This document shows positions 7,754 to 16,202 of a DNA stretch of 64,000 bases, piece by piece; the first letter of the stretch is position 1, and the number at the start of each line of letters is the position of its first letter. Location of the stretch: positions 124,001 to 188,000 of the forward strand of contig NZ_FORM01000002.1 of the NCBI RefSeq assembly GCF_900114005.1. The letters run 5' to 3'. The notes beneath the pieces are model-generated. The model saw nothing but the letters and a program-made list of their open reading frames with translations, searched no databases and was not told the DNA's origin. The stretch is from Olleya namhaensis (GTDB lineage: Bacteria; Bacteroidota; Bacteroidia; Flavobacteriales; Flavobacteriaceae). The position numbers and the translations under genes were made by a program.

Positions 7754-9190
7754 ATGACAATAGCCATTATTCTATATTTTCTTTTAGCTTTTTTCTTAAT
7801 GGGGAAACTATTAATTTATGGCATCAGACCCACTAAAACACTAGCTTGGTTACTCGCTATTTTCACAGTCCCTATTGGTGGTATGCTGTTTTACTTTGTG
7901 TTAGGAAGAAACAGAAGGAAAAACAAATTTTATACACTTAAAAAAACTAAGGCGATAGCTGAATATTACGAAAAAGTTGAAGCTTATTATAGCACATTGG
8001 ATAACGATAAAAACACGACCATCCCAAAAGCTATTAAAACACACATTAAGTTAGCTAAACTAATAACTAAAGGCTCTAAATTTACACCTACATTAGGCAA
8101 CGCATTACTTCCATTAAAAAATGGGGCAGCGACTTTTAAAGCTATTTTCCAAGCTTTAGAGCATGCTGAAAAATTTATTCATCTTCAATATTACATTTTT
8201 GAAGATGGTGATTTAGCCGAAAAATTTAAATCCATTTTAATTCAAAAAGCGAGAACTGGTGTCGAGATTCGTTTTCTATATGATGCGCTAGGCAGCAGAT
8301 CACTAAGCAAAACTTACATTAATAGTCTTAAGAAAGAAGGTATAGAAGTCTATGTTTTTTTACCCATGACATTTGGGCATCTACTCTCTTCTGTTAATTA
8401 TAGAAACCATCGTAAAATTGTAATTGTAGACGGTCGTATAGGTTTTACTGGTGGCATTAATGTCTCTGACAAATATGTCATTGGAGATCCTGTTTTAGGA
8501 AACTGGTACGATATGCACTTGCAATTAAAAGGGACAATAGTTAATAGTTTACAAGCGGTATTTGCAATGGACTGGAGTTTTGCTAGTGGCACAGATAATT
8601 TACTAAGCACTAAATACATATTAAAACACACTGCACCAGGACAATCTATAGCACAAATTGTTGCTAGTGGCCCTGATTCTGATTTTTCTTCGGTACAACA
8701 ACTCTATTTTTCTATAATAAATAATGCTAAAGATTATGTGTATATAACCAATCCGTATATAATTCCCGGAGAAGCTATATTGGAGGCCATGCAAGTCGCT
8801 GCCATGAGCGGTGTAGATATTAGGCTTTTGCTATCCACTAATTCCGATAGCTTCTTAGTCAAATGGAATGTTCGTGCCTATTTTGAAGACCTATTAGAAG
8901 CGGGTGTTAAAATTTATTTATATCCTGATGGTTTTTTACACAGCAAAGTTATTATATCAGACGATGCCTTAACCTCCATAGGAACTGCTAATTTAGACAT
9001 TAGAAGCTTTGAGCAAAACTACGAAGTAAATACACTTATATACGATAGTAAAATAACGATAGACCTTAAACAAGATTTTTTAAAAGACTGTAATAAAAGT
9101 AGTCCAATGAACTATAAACAACATCTTAAAAGACCCAAAACAGACCGCTTGAAGGAAGGGTTAGCAAAAGTATTTAGTCCTGTACTATAA
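7754..9190 (+). CDS. cls: Cardiolipin synthase (phospholipase D family)
   Basis: 478 residues, the usual length of bacterial Cls. An N-terminal membrane region comprises two hydrophobic segments (about residues 1-22 and 32-50, PLDc_N type). Two HKD motifs follow: HRKIVIVDGRIGFTGG starting at His219, and HSKVIISDDALTSIGTANLD starting at His396. The enzyme joins two phosphatidylglycerols to make cardiolipin and glycerol at the inner membrane. It is in an operon with the preceding small exported gene and possibly with the patatin gene 71 bp downstream. Through operator A it would belong to the stress regulon, linking the regulon to phospholipid remodelling. Confidence 0.93.
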   Translation: MTIAIILYFLLAFFLMGKLLIYGIRPTKTLAWLLAIFTVPIGGMLFYFVLGRNRRKNKFYTLKKTKAIAEYYEKVEAYYSTLDNDKNTTIPKAIKTHIKLAKLITKGSKFTPTLGNALLPLKNGAATFKAIFQALEHAEKFIHLQYYIFEDGDLAEKFKSILIQKARTGVEIRFLYDALGSRSLSKTYINSLKKEGIEVYVFLPMTFGHLLSSVNYRNHRKIVIVDGRIGFTGGINVSDKYVIGDPVLGNWYDMHLQLKGTIVNSLQAVFAMDWSFASGTDNLLSTKYILKHTAPGQSIAQIVASGPDSDFSSVQQLYFSIINNAKDYVYITNPYIIPGEAILEAMQVAAMSGVDIRLLLSTNSDSFLVKWNVRAYFEDLLEAGVKIYLYPDGFLHSKVIISDDALTSIGTANLDIRSFEQNYEVNTLIYDSKITIDLKQDFLKDCNKSSPMNYKQHLKRPKTDRLKEGLAKVFSPVL

Positions 9191-9261
9191 GCAACTGATA
9201 ATAATCATTATTTATATGTAACCAACGCACTACCTTTACTTTAACTAACACAACTTATAAA

Positions 9262-10029
9262 ATGAATACAGGTTTAGTTCTTTCTGGAGGAGGCGCTCGT
9301 GGTGCTGCACATATAGGTGCAATAAAAGCATTAGAGGAGTATGGGATTACACCAACACATATTTCTGGAACAAGTGCAGGCGCAATTATTGGCGCTTTAT
9401 ATGCTGCAGAGGTCAGTTGGTCAGAAATGTTAGCCTTTTTTAAAAACATATCCATATTTCAAACGACAAGATATGCCCGAAATAAACCTGGTTTTATAAA
9501 CTCTGAAAAATTTTATGACGACCTTAAAACCTATTTTCCAATTGATAATTTTGAAGCTTTAAAAAAACCCCTATACATTACAGCTGCCAATGTAATCGAT
9601 GGTACATTAAAAATATTTGACAAAGGACAACTTATAAAACCTATTATTGCGTCAGCATCTTTCCCTGGTGTTTTTACCCCAACTGAGATTAATGGTAAAT
9701 TTTATATTGATGGAGGTACTTTAAACAATTTTCCGGTAGAACCTTTACAAAAAGACTGCAAGAAAATTATAGGCATCTATGTTAATCCGTTAAAAAAAAT
9801 AAGCATTAACGATTTAAAACATTCTTATAGTGTTGTAGAAAGAGCTTATAAAATTAAAGTTGCATCAGAGTCTATGCTAAAATTTCCTAGTTGTGCTTTA
9901 ATTATCTCCCCGCAAGAGTTAAATAATTACGGCACTTTTGACATGAATAGTATAGATGCTATTTTTAATTTAGGTTATACAGCAACAAAAAAAGCTCTAG
10001 AAGAAAATAAAAACATATTAGCACCGTAA
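9262..10029 (+). CDS. Patatin-like phospholipase
   Basis: 255 residues comprising a single patatin domain. Visible are the oxyanion loop GGGARGAAHIG (residues 9-19), the nucleophile elbow GTSAG with Ser38, and the catalytic Asp150 in DGG. It is a serine hydrolase predicted to release fatty acids from phospholipids, close to the RssA/YchK type. No signal peptide, so it is cytoplasmic or membrane-peripheral. It sits between cls and a sensor kinase on the same strand (71- and 79-bp gaps) and could be a third operon member. Released unsaturated fatty acids would be substrates for the oleate hydratases of the same region (inference). Confidence 0.9.
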   Translation: MNTGLVLSGGGARGAAHIGAIKALEEYGITPTHISGTSAGAIIGALYAAEVSWSEMLAFFKNISIFQTTRYARNKPGFINSEKFYDDLKTYFPIDNFEALKKPLYITAANVIDGTLKIFDKGQLIKPIIASASFPGVFTPTEINGKFYIDGGTLNNFPVEPLQKDCKKIIGIYVNPLKKISINDLKHSYSVVERAYKIKVASESMLKFPSCALIISPQELNNYGTFDMNSIDAIFNLGYTATKKALEENKNILAP

Positions 10030-10108
10030 TTACACCTATAATTTTTCAGATAAAGCATTAAAATTATTATATAACAATTAACTCAACATCTAATTTAGAG
10101 CCATAAAA

Positions 10109-12883
10109 ATGAGTAGTCAATTAAAAGACAACATTCTTTTTAAAAGCATTTTCCAATCTTCAGTCGAAGGTATTTTGGTTATTGATGATGCTGGAGTAAT
10201 TGTTAAAGCAAATCCTGCTAGTCAACTCATGTTTGGTTATAACAAAGACGAGTTAATTCAAAAAAGGTTAGAAATTCTTATTCCCAATAAATTTAAAAGC
10301 AATCATAAATCGCATCGCATTCAATTTTCTAAAACCCCTACATCACGGCGTATGGGACAAAATTTAGATTTATGGGGCCTAAAAAAAGATGGCTCGGAGT
10401 TTCCTTTAGAAATTAGTTTAAGCCCCGCCAATATTGAAAACCAACAAATTGTCATTGCTTTTATAATAGATATAACAGAGCGCATCGCTGCAAAACAAGC
10501 CCTACTAACTAGTGAAAGTCGAATGACGGAAGCGCAACGTCTTGCGCACGTTGGCAATTGGAGTTGGAATATCCAAACTAATGAGAGAAGTTGGTCAGAC
10601 GAGTTTTATAGAATCCTTGGTCTTATTCCTGGTGACAAAAAACTAAATTCAGAATCCGTAAGACATTTTATTCATCCAGAAGATAGATCATCGACAATTC
10701 AAGCAATAAATAATGCTATAAAAAATAAAACCCCATATAAACACAAACACAGAATTATAAGACCAAATGGCACAATAAGACATCTTTTAACAAAAGGAAA
10801 AGTATTATATGATACCATTGGAAAACCAAAAGAACTATATGGTACCATTCAAGATATTACCAGACATAAAGAAAATGAATTAAAACTAAAAAACAGTAAA
10901 GACAAAACGCAGGCCATACTTGAAGCATTACCTGATGTCATGATTCTTTATGACAAGCATGGCAATCACCTAGAAGTTCATTCACCAGAAAATTATCAAC
11001 TTGTAGCGCCTTATCACGATTACATAGGTCATAATATCGATAAGATTCTACCAAAAAAAGTCTGTAAAAAAATAAGACAAGGGTTTGCTGATTGCGAAAA
11101 AACTAAAAAAAATCAAATCGTAGAATACTCACTTAACATCATGGGGAAGTTGATACATTTTGAATCACGAATAGTTAAAACAGAAACCAATAATTTTTTA
11201 TGCATTATCCGCGATATTACCGAAAGTGATAATGCAGAAAAAAAAATTCTAGAAAACGAACAAAGACTACGATTAACATTAGAAGCCGGCGAGTTTGGCT
11301 CTTGGCATTGGGATTTATTATCTGACAAGATCGTAAGAGACACTTACCAAAATGCTTTATTTGGCATGAACACCGAAGAGTACACGACTACTTATCAAGA
11401 TTTTTTAAGTAATATATATCCTGAAGACAGGGATAAAGTGCAAGCAACAATAACTAAAGCTATAAAAAACACCAGTAATTACACTATACAGTACAGAATA
11501 ACGCATCCGGATTTATCTGTCCATTGGCTTCACGAAAAAGGAAAGGTTTTTAAAAACTCTAATGGCACACCAGAACGGGTCATAGGTGTAACCAACAGTA
11601 TTACAAAACAGAAATTAGCAGAAGAAAAATTAAAAGAAAGCGAAGAAAAACTAAGAAACTATACCATAGCGTTAGAAACTAAGGTAACAGAACGCACTAA
11701 AGAACTAACTTCTGTTGTGCAAAAACTAGTGGCAGCAAACCTTAGTCTTGAAGACCAAATATTAATCACCGAGGAAGCTGAAAACATAGCTCTTAATAGT
11801 AAACAGGTCCTTGCAAACATTACTAAAAACTTTCCAAAAGGATTTGTAGTGGTCGTTGACATTGATTTAAAAATTATTTTTATTGACGGTGAAGAAATAG
11901 AAGCATTAGGTTTTACCTCTCTAGCACATACAAATGCTACAATATATGATGGCATCGGAATTACGGAAGTTACTAGAGACATCTTAATAAAAGAAATAAA
12001 AAAAACTTTTAAAGGAGAGCATTGTTCTTTTGAAATAAATATTCAGGATAGATCTTACCTAGTTAACACGACTCCATTACTAAATAACGAGAATCAAATT
12101 GAACAGATATTATTAGTAAATAATAACATCACACAGCAAAAGCAAATAGAACTAGATATTTTAAAGACGTTAACTAAGGAACGAGAATTAAGTGAATTAA
12201 AATCGCGTTTTATATCTATGGCTTCACATGAATTTAGGACGCCTTTAAGTGCCATTTTGTCTTCAGCTATATTAATTGAAAAACAAAACGAGCCAGGAAA
12301 AGAGGACAAGAGAATTAAATATGTCTCTAAAATTAGATCTAATGTAAAAAACCTGGTCGTGATACTAAACGATTTCCTTTCTCTAGGCAAATTACAAGAA
12401 GGAAAAGTAATTGCACATCCAGAAGCGTTCAATTTAATTGCTTTTACAGAAACGTTAATTGAGGAATTTGAAGACCTAAAAAAAGTAGGTCAAACTATTA
12501 ATTTACAATGTAAACTCACCTCTATTAAGGTGTTTTTAGATGTTAAATTATTAAAGCACATCATTTACAATTTAGTCTCTAATGCTATAAAATATTCTGA
12601 AGAACATCAAGACATAAATATAAACATAACGATTAAAAACCAGTTGGTCTGCATAGAAATCAAGGATAAAGGTATCGGTATTCCAACCGAAGATCAAAAC
12701 AATATGTTTCAACGTTTTTATCGTGCTAATAATGCTTCAAACATACAAGGTACAGGGTTAGGCTTAAATATTGTAAAACAATATACCGAATTAATGGATG
12801 GTACTATTAACTTTAAAAGTAAAATAAATGAAGGCTCTATCTTTTACATTGAATTTCCTTTAAACCAAAAACAAAATGAATAA
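10109..12883 (+). CDS. Multi-PAS sensor histidine kinase
   Basis: 924 residues with no membrane segment, so a soluble sensor. PAS domains lie at about residues 8-125, 140-255 (PAS_3 type with YGTIQDITRHK), 265-375, 388-505 and 565-680. A coiled coil (about 505-560) precedes the kinase core: HisKA with phospho-acceptor His707 in FISMASHEFRTP, N-box NLVSNAIKYS around 821-830, G1 DKGIGIP around 853-859 and G2 GTGLGL at 881-886. The first PAS has the FixL-like stretch RMGQNLDL...KKDGSEFPLEISLSP, and His66 (KSNHKSH) may align with the FixL haem-binding His. That PAS subclass often lacks haem, so this is only a possibility. Its 3' end overlaps the response regulator gene by 8 bp, so the two are a pair. 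Confidence 0.93.
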   Translation: MSSQLKDNILFKSIFQSSVEGILVIDDAGVIVKANPASQLMFGYNKDELIQKRLEILIPNKFKSNHKSHRIQFSKTPTSRRMGQNLDLWGLKKDGSEFPLEISLSPANIENQQIVIAFIIDITERIAAKQALLTSESRMTEAQRLAHVGNWSWNIQTNERSWSDEFYRILGLIPGDKKLNSESVRHFIHPEDRSSTIQAINNAIKNKTPYKHKHRIIRPNGTIRHLLTKGKVLYDTIGKPKELYGTIQDITRHKENELKLKNSKDKTQAILEALPDVMILYDKHGNHLEVHSPENYQLVAPYHDYIGHNIDKILPKKVCKKIRQGFADCEKTKKNQIVEYSLNIMGKLIHFESRIVKTETNNFLCIIRDITESDNAEKKILENEQRLRLTLEAGEFGSWHWDLLSDKIVRDTYQNALFGMNTEEYTTTYQDFLSNIYPEDRDKVQATITKAIKNTSNYTIQYRITHPDLSVHWLHEKGKVFKNSNGTPERVIGVTNSITKQKLAEEKLKESEEKLRNYTIALETKVTERTKELTSVVQKLVAANLSLEDQILITEEAENIALNSKQVLANITKNFPKGFVVVVDIDLKIIFIDGEEIEALGFTSLAHTNATIYDGIGITEVTRDILIKEIKKTFKGEHCSFEINIQDRSYLVNTTPLLNNENQIEQILLVNNNITQQKQIELDILKTLTKERELSELKSRFISMASHEFRTPLSAILSSAILIEKQNEPGKEDKRIKYVSKIRSNVKNLVVILNDFLSLGKLQEGKVIAHPEAFNLIAFTETLIEEFEDLKKVGQTINLQCKLTSIKVFLDVKLLKHIIYNLVSNAIKYSEEHQDININITIKNQLVCIEIKDKGIGIPTEDQNNMFQRFYRANNASNIQGTGLGLNIVKQYTELMDGTINFKSKINEGSIFYIEFPLNQKQNE

Positions 12884-13946
12884 AATACTATTAATTGAAG
12901 ACAATCAAGACGTAAGAGAAAATACAGCAGATATTCTTGAAATAGAAAACTACACGGTCATTACAGCAGAAAACGGTAAAATAGGTGTTGATATGGCCAT
13001 AGAGCATAACCCTGACATCATTATTTGCGATATTATGATGCCTGTTTTAGACGGTTACGGTGTTTTTGAAAGCTTAAGAAAAAACCATAAAACAGCAAGT
13101 ATTCCTTTTATTTTTCTGTCTGCTAAATCTGAAAAAACAGACGTAAGAAAAGGGATGAATATTGGTGTAGATGATTATTTAACCAAACCTTTTGAAGAAG
13201 ACGAACTTTTAGATGCTATAACTTGTCGCATAAAAAAAAGCACCTTTTTAAAGAAAGAATTCGCCAAAAACATGGAAGGTCTTAGCGCTTTTATTAACGA
13301 TGCCTCAGAGTATTTAAAATTAGAAGAACTCTCTCAAGATCGCAAACTTAAAAAGTACAAGACTAAAGATTGCATCTTTACAGAAGGTAACGCTGCGCAT
13401 CAATTATATTTTATACAAACAGGAAACGTTAAAACCTACAGAACAACAGAGTCTGGAAAAGAATTTGTAACGGGGTTTTATGGGCCAGGAGATTTTATAG
13501 GTCAATTATCATTATTAGGGGATAAAGGCTTATACATAGAAACCGCAAGTGTATTGGAAGATGCTGAGATTTGTGGCATTCCAAAAGCAGACTTTACTAA
13601 ACTACTTTACAGTAATAAAGAGGTCTCTAATAAATTTATAGATCTTATCTCAAATAATTTAATAGACATGCAAGAGCATTTAGTAGACATGGCTTACTCC
13701 ACCGTTAGACAAAGAACAGCTAAAGCATTGTTAGAATTGGATCAAAAAGGATTAATTAAAGACAACAGTCATGAAGGTATTAGCATCCCTAGAGAAGATT
13801 TTGCAGGTTTAATTGGCACTGCTACAGAAACTGCTATACGCATGTTAACCGAATTTAAACACGAAGGCTTAATCGAGGTAGAGTCTAATAGAAAACTTAT
13901 TTTATTAAACAAAGTCAGTCTAAAACAAATTGCAGAATTTGGATAA
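12876..13946 (+). CDS. Response regulator with CRP/FNR-type output domain
   Basis: 356 residues. The receiver domain (1-122) has acidic E8/D9, phospho-acceptor D52 in CDIMMP and K104 in TKPF. It is followed by a cyclic-nucleotide-binding-like beta-barrel (about 150-250, YFIQTGNVKTYR, FIGQLSLLGD), a dimerisation helix, and a CRP-type winged HTH (about 278-345). The recognition helix region TATETAIRML keeps the Glu (E318) and Arg (R322) that in CRP/FNR contact the TGA core of each half-site. It overlaps the upstream kinase gene by 8 bp. It is the only CRP-family regulator in the window, and so the prime candidate to bind the TGAC-N4-GTCA operators seen at more than a dozen promoters nearby (inference). 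Confidence 0.93.
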   Translation: MNKILLIEDNQDVRENTADILEIENYTVITAENGKIGVDMAIEHNPDIIICDIMMPVLDGYGVFESLRKNHKTASIPFIFLSAKSEKTDVRKGMNIGVDDYLTKPFEEDELLDAITCRIKKSTFLKKEFAKNMEGLSAFINDASEYLKLEELSQDRKLKKYKTKDCIFTEGNAAHQLYFIQTGNVKTYRTTESGKEFVTGFYGPGDFIGQLSLLGDKGLYIETASVLEDAEICGIPKADFTKLLYSNKEVSNKFIDLISNNLIDMQEHLVDMAYSTVRQRTAKALLELDQKGLIKDNSHEGISIPREDFAGLIGTATETAIRMLTEFKHEGLIEVESNRKLILLNKVSLKQIAEFG

Positions 13947-13960
13947 CAGTTATTAAAGAC

Positions 13961-14004
13961 AAAGGAGTTTTACTATAATTATTTAGTAAAACTCCTTTTT
14001 TTAT
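13961..14004. terminator. Bidirectional intrinsic terminator
   Basis: Stem AAAGGAGTTTTACT / AGTAAAACTCCTTT with a 10-nt loop and T-run, between the end of the response regulator gene and the convergent 14001-14891 operon. Confidence 0.92.
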
Positions 14005-14216
14005 CTAAATTTTTTAATCAAATTAGTAGTAATATATTCTAGCAACTTGACTTGCAACGTGTTTTTAACCTCACTTTTAATACTGGTAGCACTAAAACTA
14101 GATTTGGTGCTTTTTAAATTAAGTTTTATCTGCTGTTTATAAATCTGTTTTTGAAGACTTATAATTTTTAACTGATTATCTATGTCTTCAAAGGAGTTGT
14201 AGCTATTTGGCATCAT
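14001..14216 (-). CDS. Small hypothetical protein, last gene of the ytxH operon
   Basis: 71 residues, Lys/Ser-rich, with no membrane segment. The middle (DNQLKIISLQKQIYKQQIKL) predicts a coiled-coil helix. It overlaps the 3' end of the upstream holin-like gene by 14 bp, which argues for translational coupling and for a real gene. This three-gene order (YtxH, holin-like, small helical protein) is common in flavobacteria. Function unknown; possibly a partner of the two membrane proteins. Confidence 0.65.
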   Translation of the reverse strand: MMPNSYNSFEDIDNQLKIISLQKQIYKQQIKLNLKSTKSSFSATSIKSEVKNTLQVKLLEYITTNLIKKFR

Positions 14217-14562
14217 CTTTTGTAAAATAATAGTTAGAAAATCTTCTTAATAATGGCCCATTAAATTTATCTCTTAATAAATAAACAACCATTATAACTA
14301 GTAAATAAAACAAGCCTACAATTAAAAAACCATAAAACGTATCATCCAAAATTTGTGCTAACCTAAATGCTACAGCAAAAGATAAGATTAGTAACATTAT
14401 ACACGCTAAAGCTCCAATAACAATTACTTTAGTTATATAAGTAACCCCTAACAGTAATACTTTAAAAATTTTAAGCTTAAAATAGTCTTCATTACTTTTT
14501 ATATAAGCATGAATATTAACTTCTGTGTCTAAAACGTTTTCTTTAAATTTTTCAAAAGCCAT
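14203..14562 (-). CDS. Phage holin superfamily III-like (DUF1469) membrane protein
   Basis: 119 residues. After a polar N-terminus (~30 residues) come two strong transmembrane helices, about residues 42-68 (TYITKVIVIGALACIMLLIL) and 76-96 (YGFLIVGLFYLLVIMVVYLL), then a basic tail. This is the layout of the Holin_3_6/DUF1469 family, which in Bacteroidota travels with YtxH proteins and is not phage-derived. It follows ytxH by 5 bp and overlaps the next gene. An envelope-stress role is likely but unproven. Confidence 0.78.
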   Translation of the reverse strand: MAFEKFKENVLDTEVNIHAYIKSNEDYFKLKIFKVLLLGVTYITKVIVIGALACIMLLILSFAVAFRLAQILDDTFYGFLIVGLFYLLVIMVVYLLRDKFNGPLLRRFSNYYFTKDDAK

Positions 14563-14567
14563 AATTA

Positions 14568-14891
14568 TTATTTTTGCGGCTCCATTTTTTTTAGCTCCTC
14601 TAACTTACGTTCTAAGCTAGAAATAATATCTTCTGCCTTACCATTCATATGAGAAATAGTTTCATCTAACTTCTCTTTCATTTCTTCTTTTTTCTCATTT
14701 ACAGATCTTGTCAAATCCGCTTTAGCGTGAGATACACGTTCAGAAATATCGTGTCTTGTATCTTCTGCTTTTTGCTTAATTTTTTTTCTAGTTTTCGTCC
14801 CTTTATCTGGAGCATATAACACCCCTATCCCTGCACCTAATGCAGCTCCAGCCAGTAAAGCTAATAATGTGTTTTCCTTAGTACTTGACAT
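14568..14891 (-). CDS. YtxH domain general stress protein
   Basis: 107 residues. It begins with a Gly/Ala-rich hydrophobic helix (LLALLAGAALGAGIGVLYAP), then the conserved DKGTKTRKKIKQKAEDTRHD, and a long Lys/Glu coiled coil to the end. This is the YtxH (general stress) family. The operator-promoter at 14933-14975 lies upstream with a leader of about 37 nt, and this gene heads a three-gene operon. Confidence 0.88.
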   Translation of the reverse strand: MSSTKENTLLALLAGAALGAGIGVLYAPDKGTKTRKKIKQKAEDTRHDISERVSHAKADLTRSVNEKKEEMKEKLDETISHMNGKAEDIISSLERKLEELKKMEPQK

Positions 14892-14932
14892 AATTTCGTG
14901 TTTAAAAGATTAATAAATTAATTTCTATACCA

Positions 14933-14975
14933 CTAAATTAAAGCAACTATCACTTATTTAAAATGACCTAAGTCA
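14933..14975 (-). promoter_or_regulatory. Stress operator-promoter (site B) for ytxH
   Basis: TGACCTAAGTCA at 14964-14975. On the minus strand TAATTTAG (14940 down to 14933) starts exactly 29.5 bp from its centre. Predicted +1 is 14928. Confidence 0.78.
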
Positions 14976-14995
14976 CTACACTAAAAATATCAGAA

Positions 14996-15038
14996 TGACA
15001 TAGGTCATTACTCTATTGTATAAAGCACATTACATTAG
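14996..15038 (+). promoter_or_regulatory. Stress operator-promoter (site C)
   Basis: TGACATAGGTCA at 14996-15007, with TACATTAG at 15031-15038 exactly 29.5 bp from its centre. Divergent from site B; the two palindromes are centred 32 bp apart, about three helical turns, so they lie on similar faces. Confidence 0.78.
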
Positions 15039-15058
15039 AACTATAATATGAAATTACT

Positions 15059-15544
15059 ATGAAATCGAAAATTAACAAAACAAAGCAAAAGCACGTTTTA
15101 TTAAAATCATACTCAAAATTTCAGCAAATAGAACAAGCAATAAAAGCCATTAAAACAACGGATAATAGCAACCTACAAATTTCTATTATTGGTAAGTTTG
15201 ACGAAGACCATTTGGATGATGCAAACCCCCTAATTGCTTTAGAAGAGGACATGGAAAAAAAATGTAAAGCTTTATTTAAAAACGCCATAGATTTTGGCAT
15301 TCTTTCTAACCCTGACATTGGAACAATTTTTATTACAGGGTTTCTTGTATCTCTTTTTTTACAAGAAATAGAACTTAAAAAAATTGGTACTATGCTAACA
15401 GGGCCTTATGGTATTTTAAGAGGTTTAGGTATTGATAAAAAGCCAGCGTTTACTTATTTAAAAGCATTACATCAAGGAGAATATTTAGTGATTTTTAGAG
15501 GATTTGAAAACGATTTAAAGCAATTAGAAGAAACAATTAATTAA
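15059..15544 (+). CDS. Hypothetical protein, stress regulon member
   Basis: 161 residues that I cannot place in a family. The N-terminus is very basic (MKSKINKTKQKHVLLKSYSK). The middle has an acidic stretch DEDHLDDANPLIALEEDMEKK and a hydrophobic segment (about 90-108, GTIFITGFLVSLFL). This is followed by a Gly-rich region MLTGPYGILRGLGI and a beta-like end GEYLVIFRGFEND. The arrangement recalls small stress proteins with a Gly-zipper between two alpha/beta halves, as in the DUF1269 or GSP17M style, but this is not certain. It is directly downstream of operator C (leader about 16 nt). Confidence 0.7.
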   Translation: MKSKINKTKQKHVLLKSYSKFQQIEQAIKAIKTTDNSNLQISIIGKFDEDHLDDANPLIALEEDMEKKCKALFKNAIDFGILSNPDIGTIFITGFLVSLFLQEIELKKIGTMLTGPYGILRGLGIDKKPAFTYLKALHQGEYLVIFRGFENDLKQLEETIN

Positions 15545-15588
15545 TAATAAAAAATGATACAAAAAAATTACTTTTTTTCCTAACTAAC

Positions 15589-15631
15589 TGACCCAAGTCA
15601 TTTTATACCAAACGTTAAGCATCCATCTTTA
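15589..15631 (+). promoter_or_regulatory. Stress operator-promoter of the sigma-factor gene
   Basis: TGACCCAAGTCA at 15589-15600 and CATCTTTA at 15624-15631, exactly 29.5 bp from its centre. The -7 element is weak (6 of 8 matches), as expected for an activator-dependent promoter. Predicted leader about 21 nt. Confidence 0.72.
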
Positions 15632-15656
15632 CAAATAAATTATTAAGACCTATATC

Positions 15657-16202
15657 ATGCAAACAAATGTTTCTTATTACCAAAATAAAAAAGCGTTCCG
15701 TGTATTAGTTACTAAATCGTTTACTGATTTAATTAAACTAAAAAAAGAAGGTAATCAAACCTCTTTTAATGCCTTAGTATTACAAATGATGCCACAAATT
15801 AGACAGTATGTCAATACACAATTAAACATCGCTATTAAAAAAGGCCATTTTTCAAAAAACAAGTACAAAGCAGACGATATTATAGATCAACTATTTATTG
15901 AAATTTATGACCATATAGAAGAGGTGAAAAAAGAAGAACACTTTTATCAATGGATATATAAAAAAACAAATGCTTTGTTAGAAGACCTTAGTATAACAGA
16001 AGAATTTGATGATTTTTTCTTTAAAAATATTGATGATTATTCTAAACCAGAATGGGATGCTATGCAAGAAAAATATAGTTCTGATGCAGATGGAGATGGT
16101 CATTTAAAGTTAATTGAAGAATTTGAAGACCGCTCTTACAACCATAATGACTATACTTTAAACCACGTATTTATTGAGAATAAAGAAAAAAAAATGGATT
16201 GA
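15657..16202 (+). CDS. RNA polymerase sigma-70 family factor, region 2 half (frame ends at A9 run)
   Basis: 181 residues ending in a frame that stops at 16202. Residues 25-115 look like sigma region 2: SFNALVLQMMPQIRQYV, DDIIDQLFIEIYDHIEEVKK and EHFYQWIYKKTNALLEDL. The linker is very acidic. The frame reads into nine A residues (16186-16194) and stops 8 nt later (ATG GAT TGA). The missing sigma region 4 is encoded immediately downstream in the +1 frame (to 16434). The gene is therefore either broken by an A insertion, mis-sequenced at a homopolymer, or read through by slippage. Joined, the product would be 258 residues. It lies behind a stress operator and ahead of a helical-protein gene. Confidence 0.75.
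   Translation: MQTNVSYYQNKKAFRVLVTKSFTDLIKLKKEGNQTSFNALVLQMMPQIRQYVNTQLNIAIKKGHFSKNKYKADDIIDQLFIEIYDHIEEVKKEEHFYQWIYKKTNALLEDLSITEEFDDFFFKNIDDYSKPEWDAMQEKYSSDADGDGHLKLIEEFEDRSYNHNDYTLNHVFIENKEKKMD

Noticed and set aside
10056-10098. Possible operator before the kinase gene, given TAATTTAG at 10091-10098
   Set aside because: The sequence at the expected place (10056-10067) shows no TGAC or GTCA half-site.
14203-14562. Prophage remnant because of the holin-like gene
   Set aside because: No integrase, capsid, lysin or att sequences nearby; the YtxH-holin-like pair is a normal chromosomal stress operon in this group.
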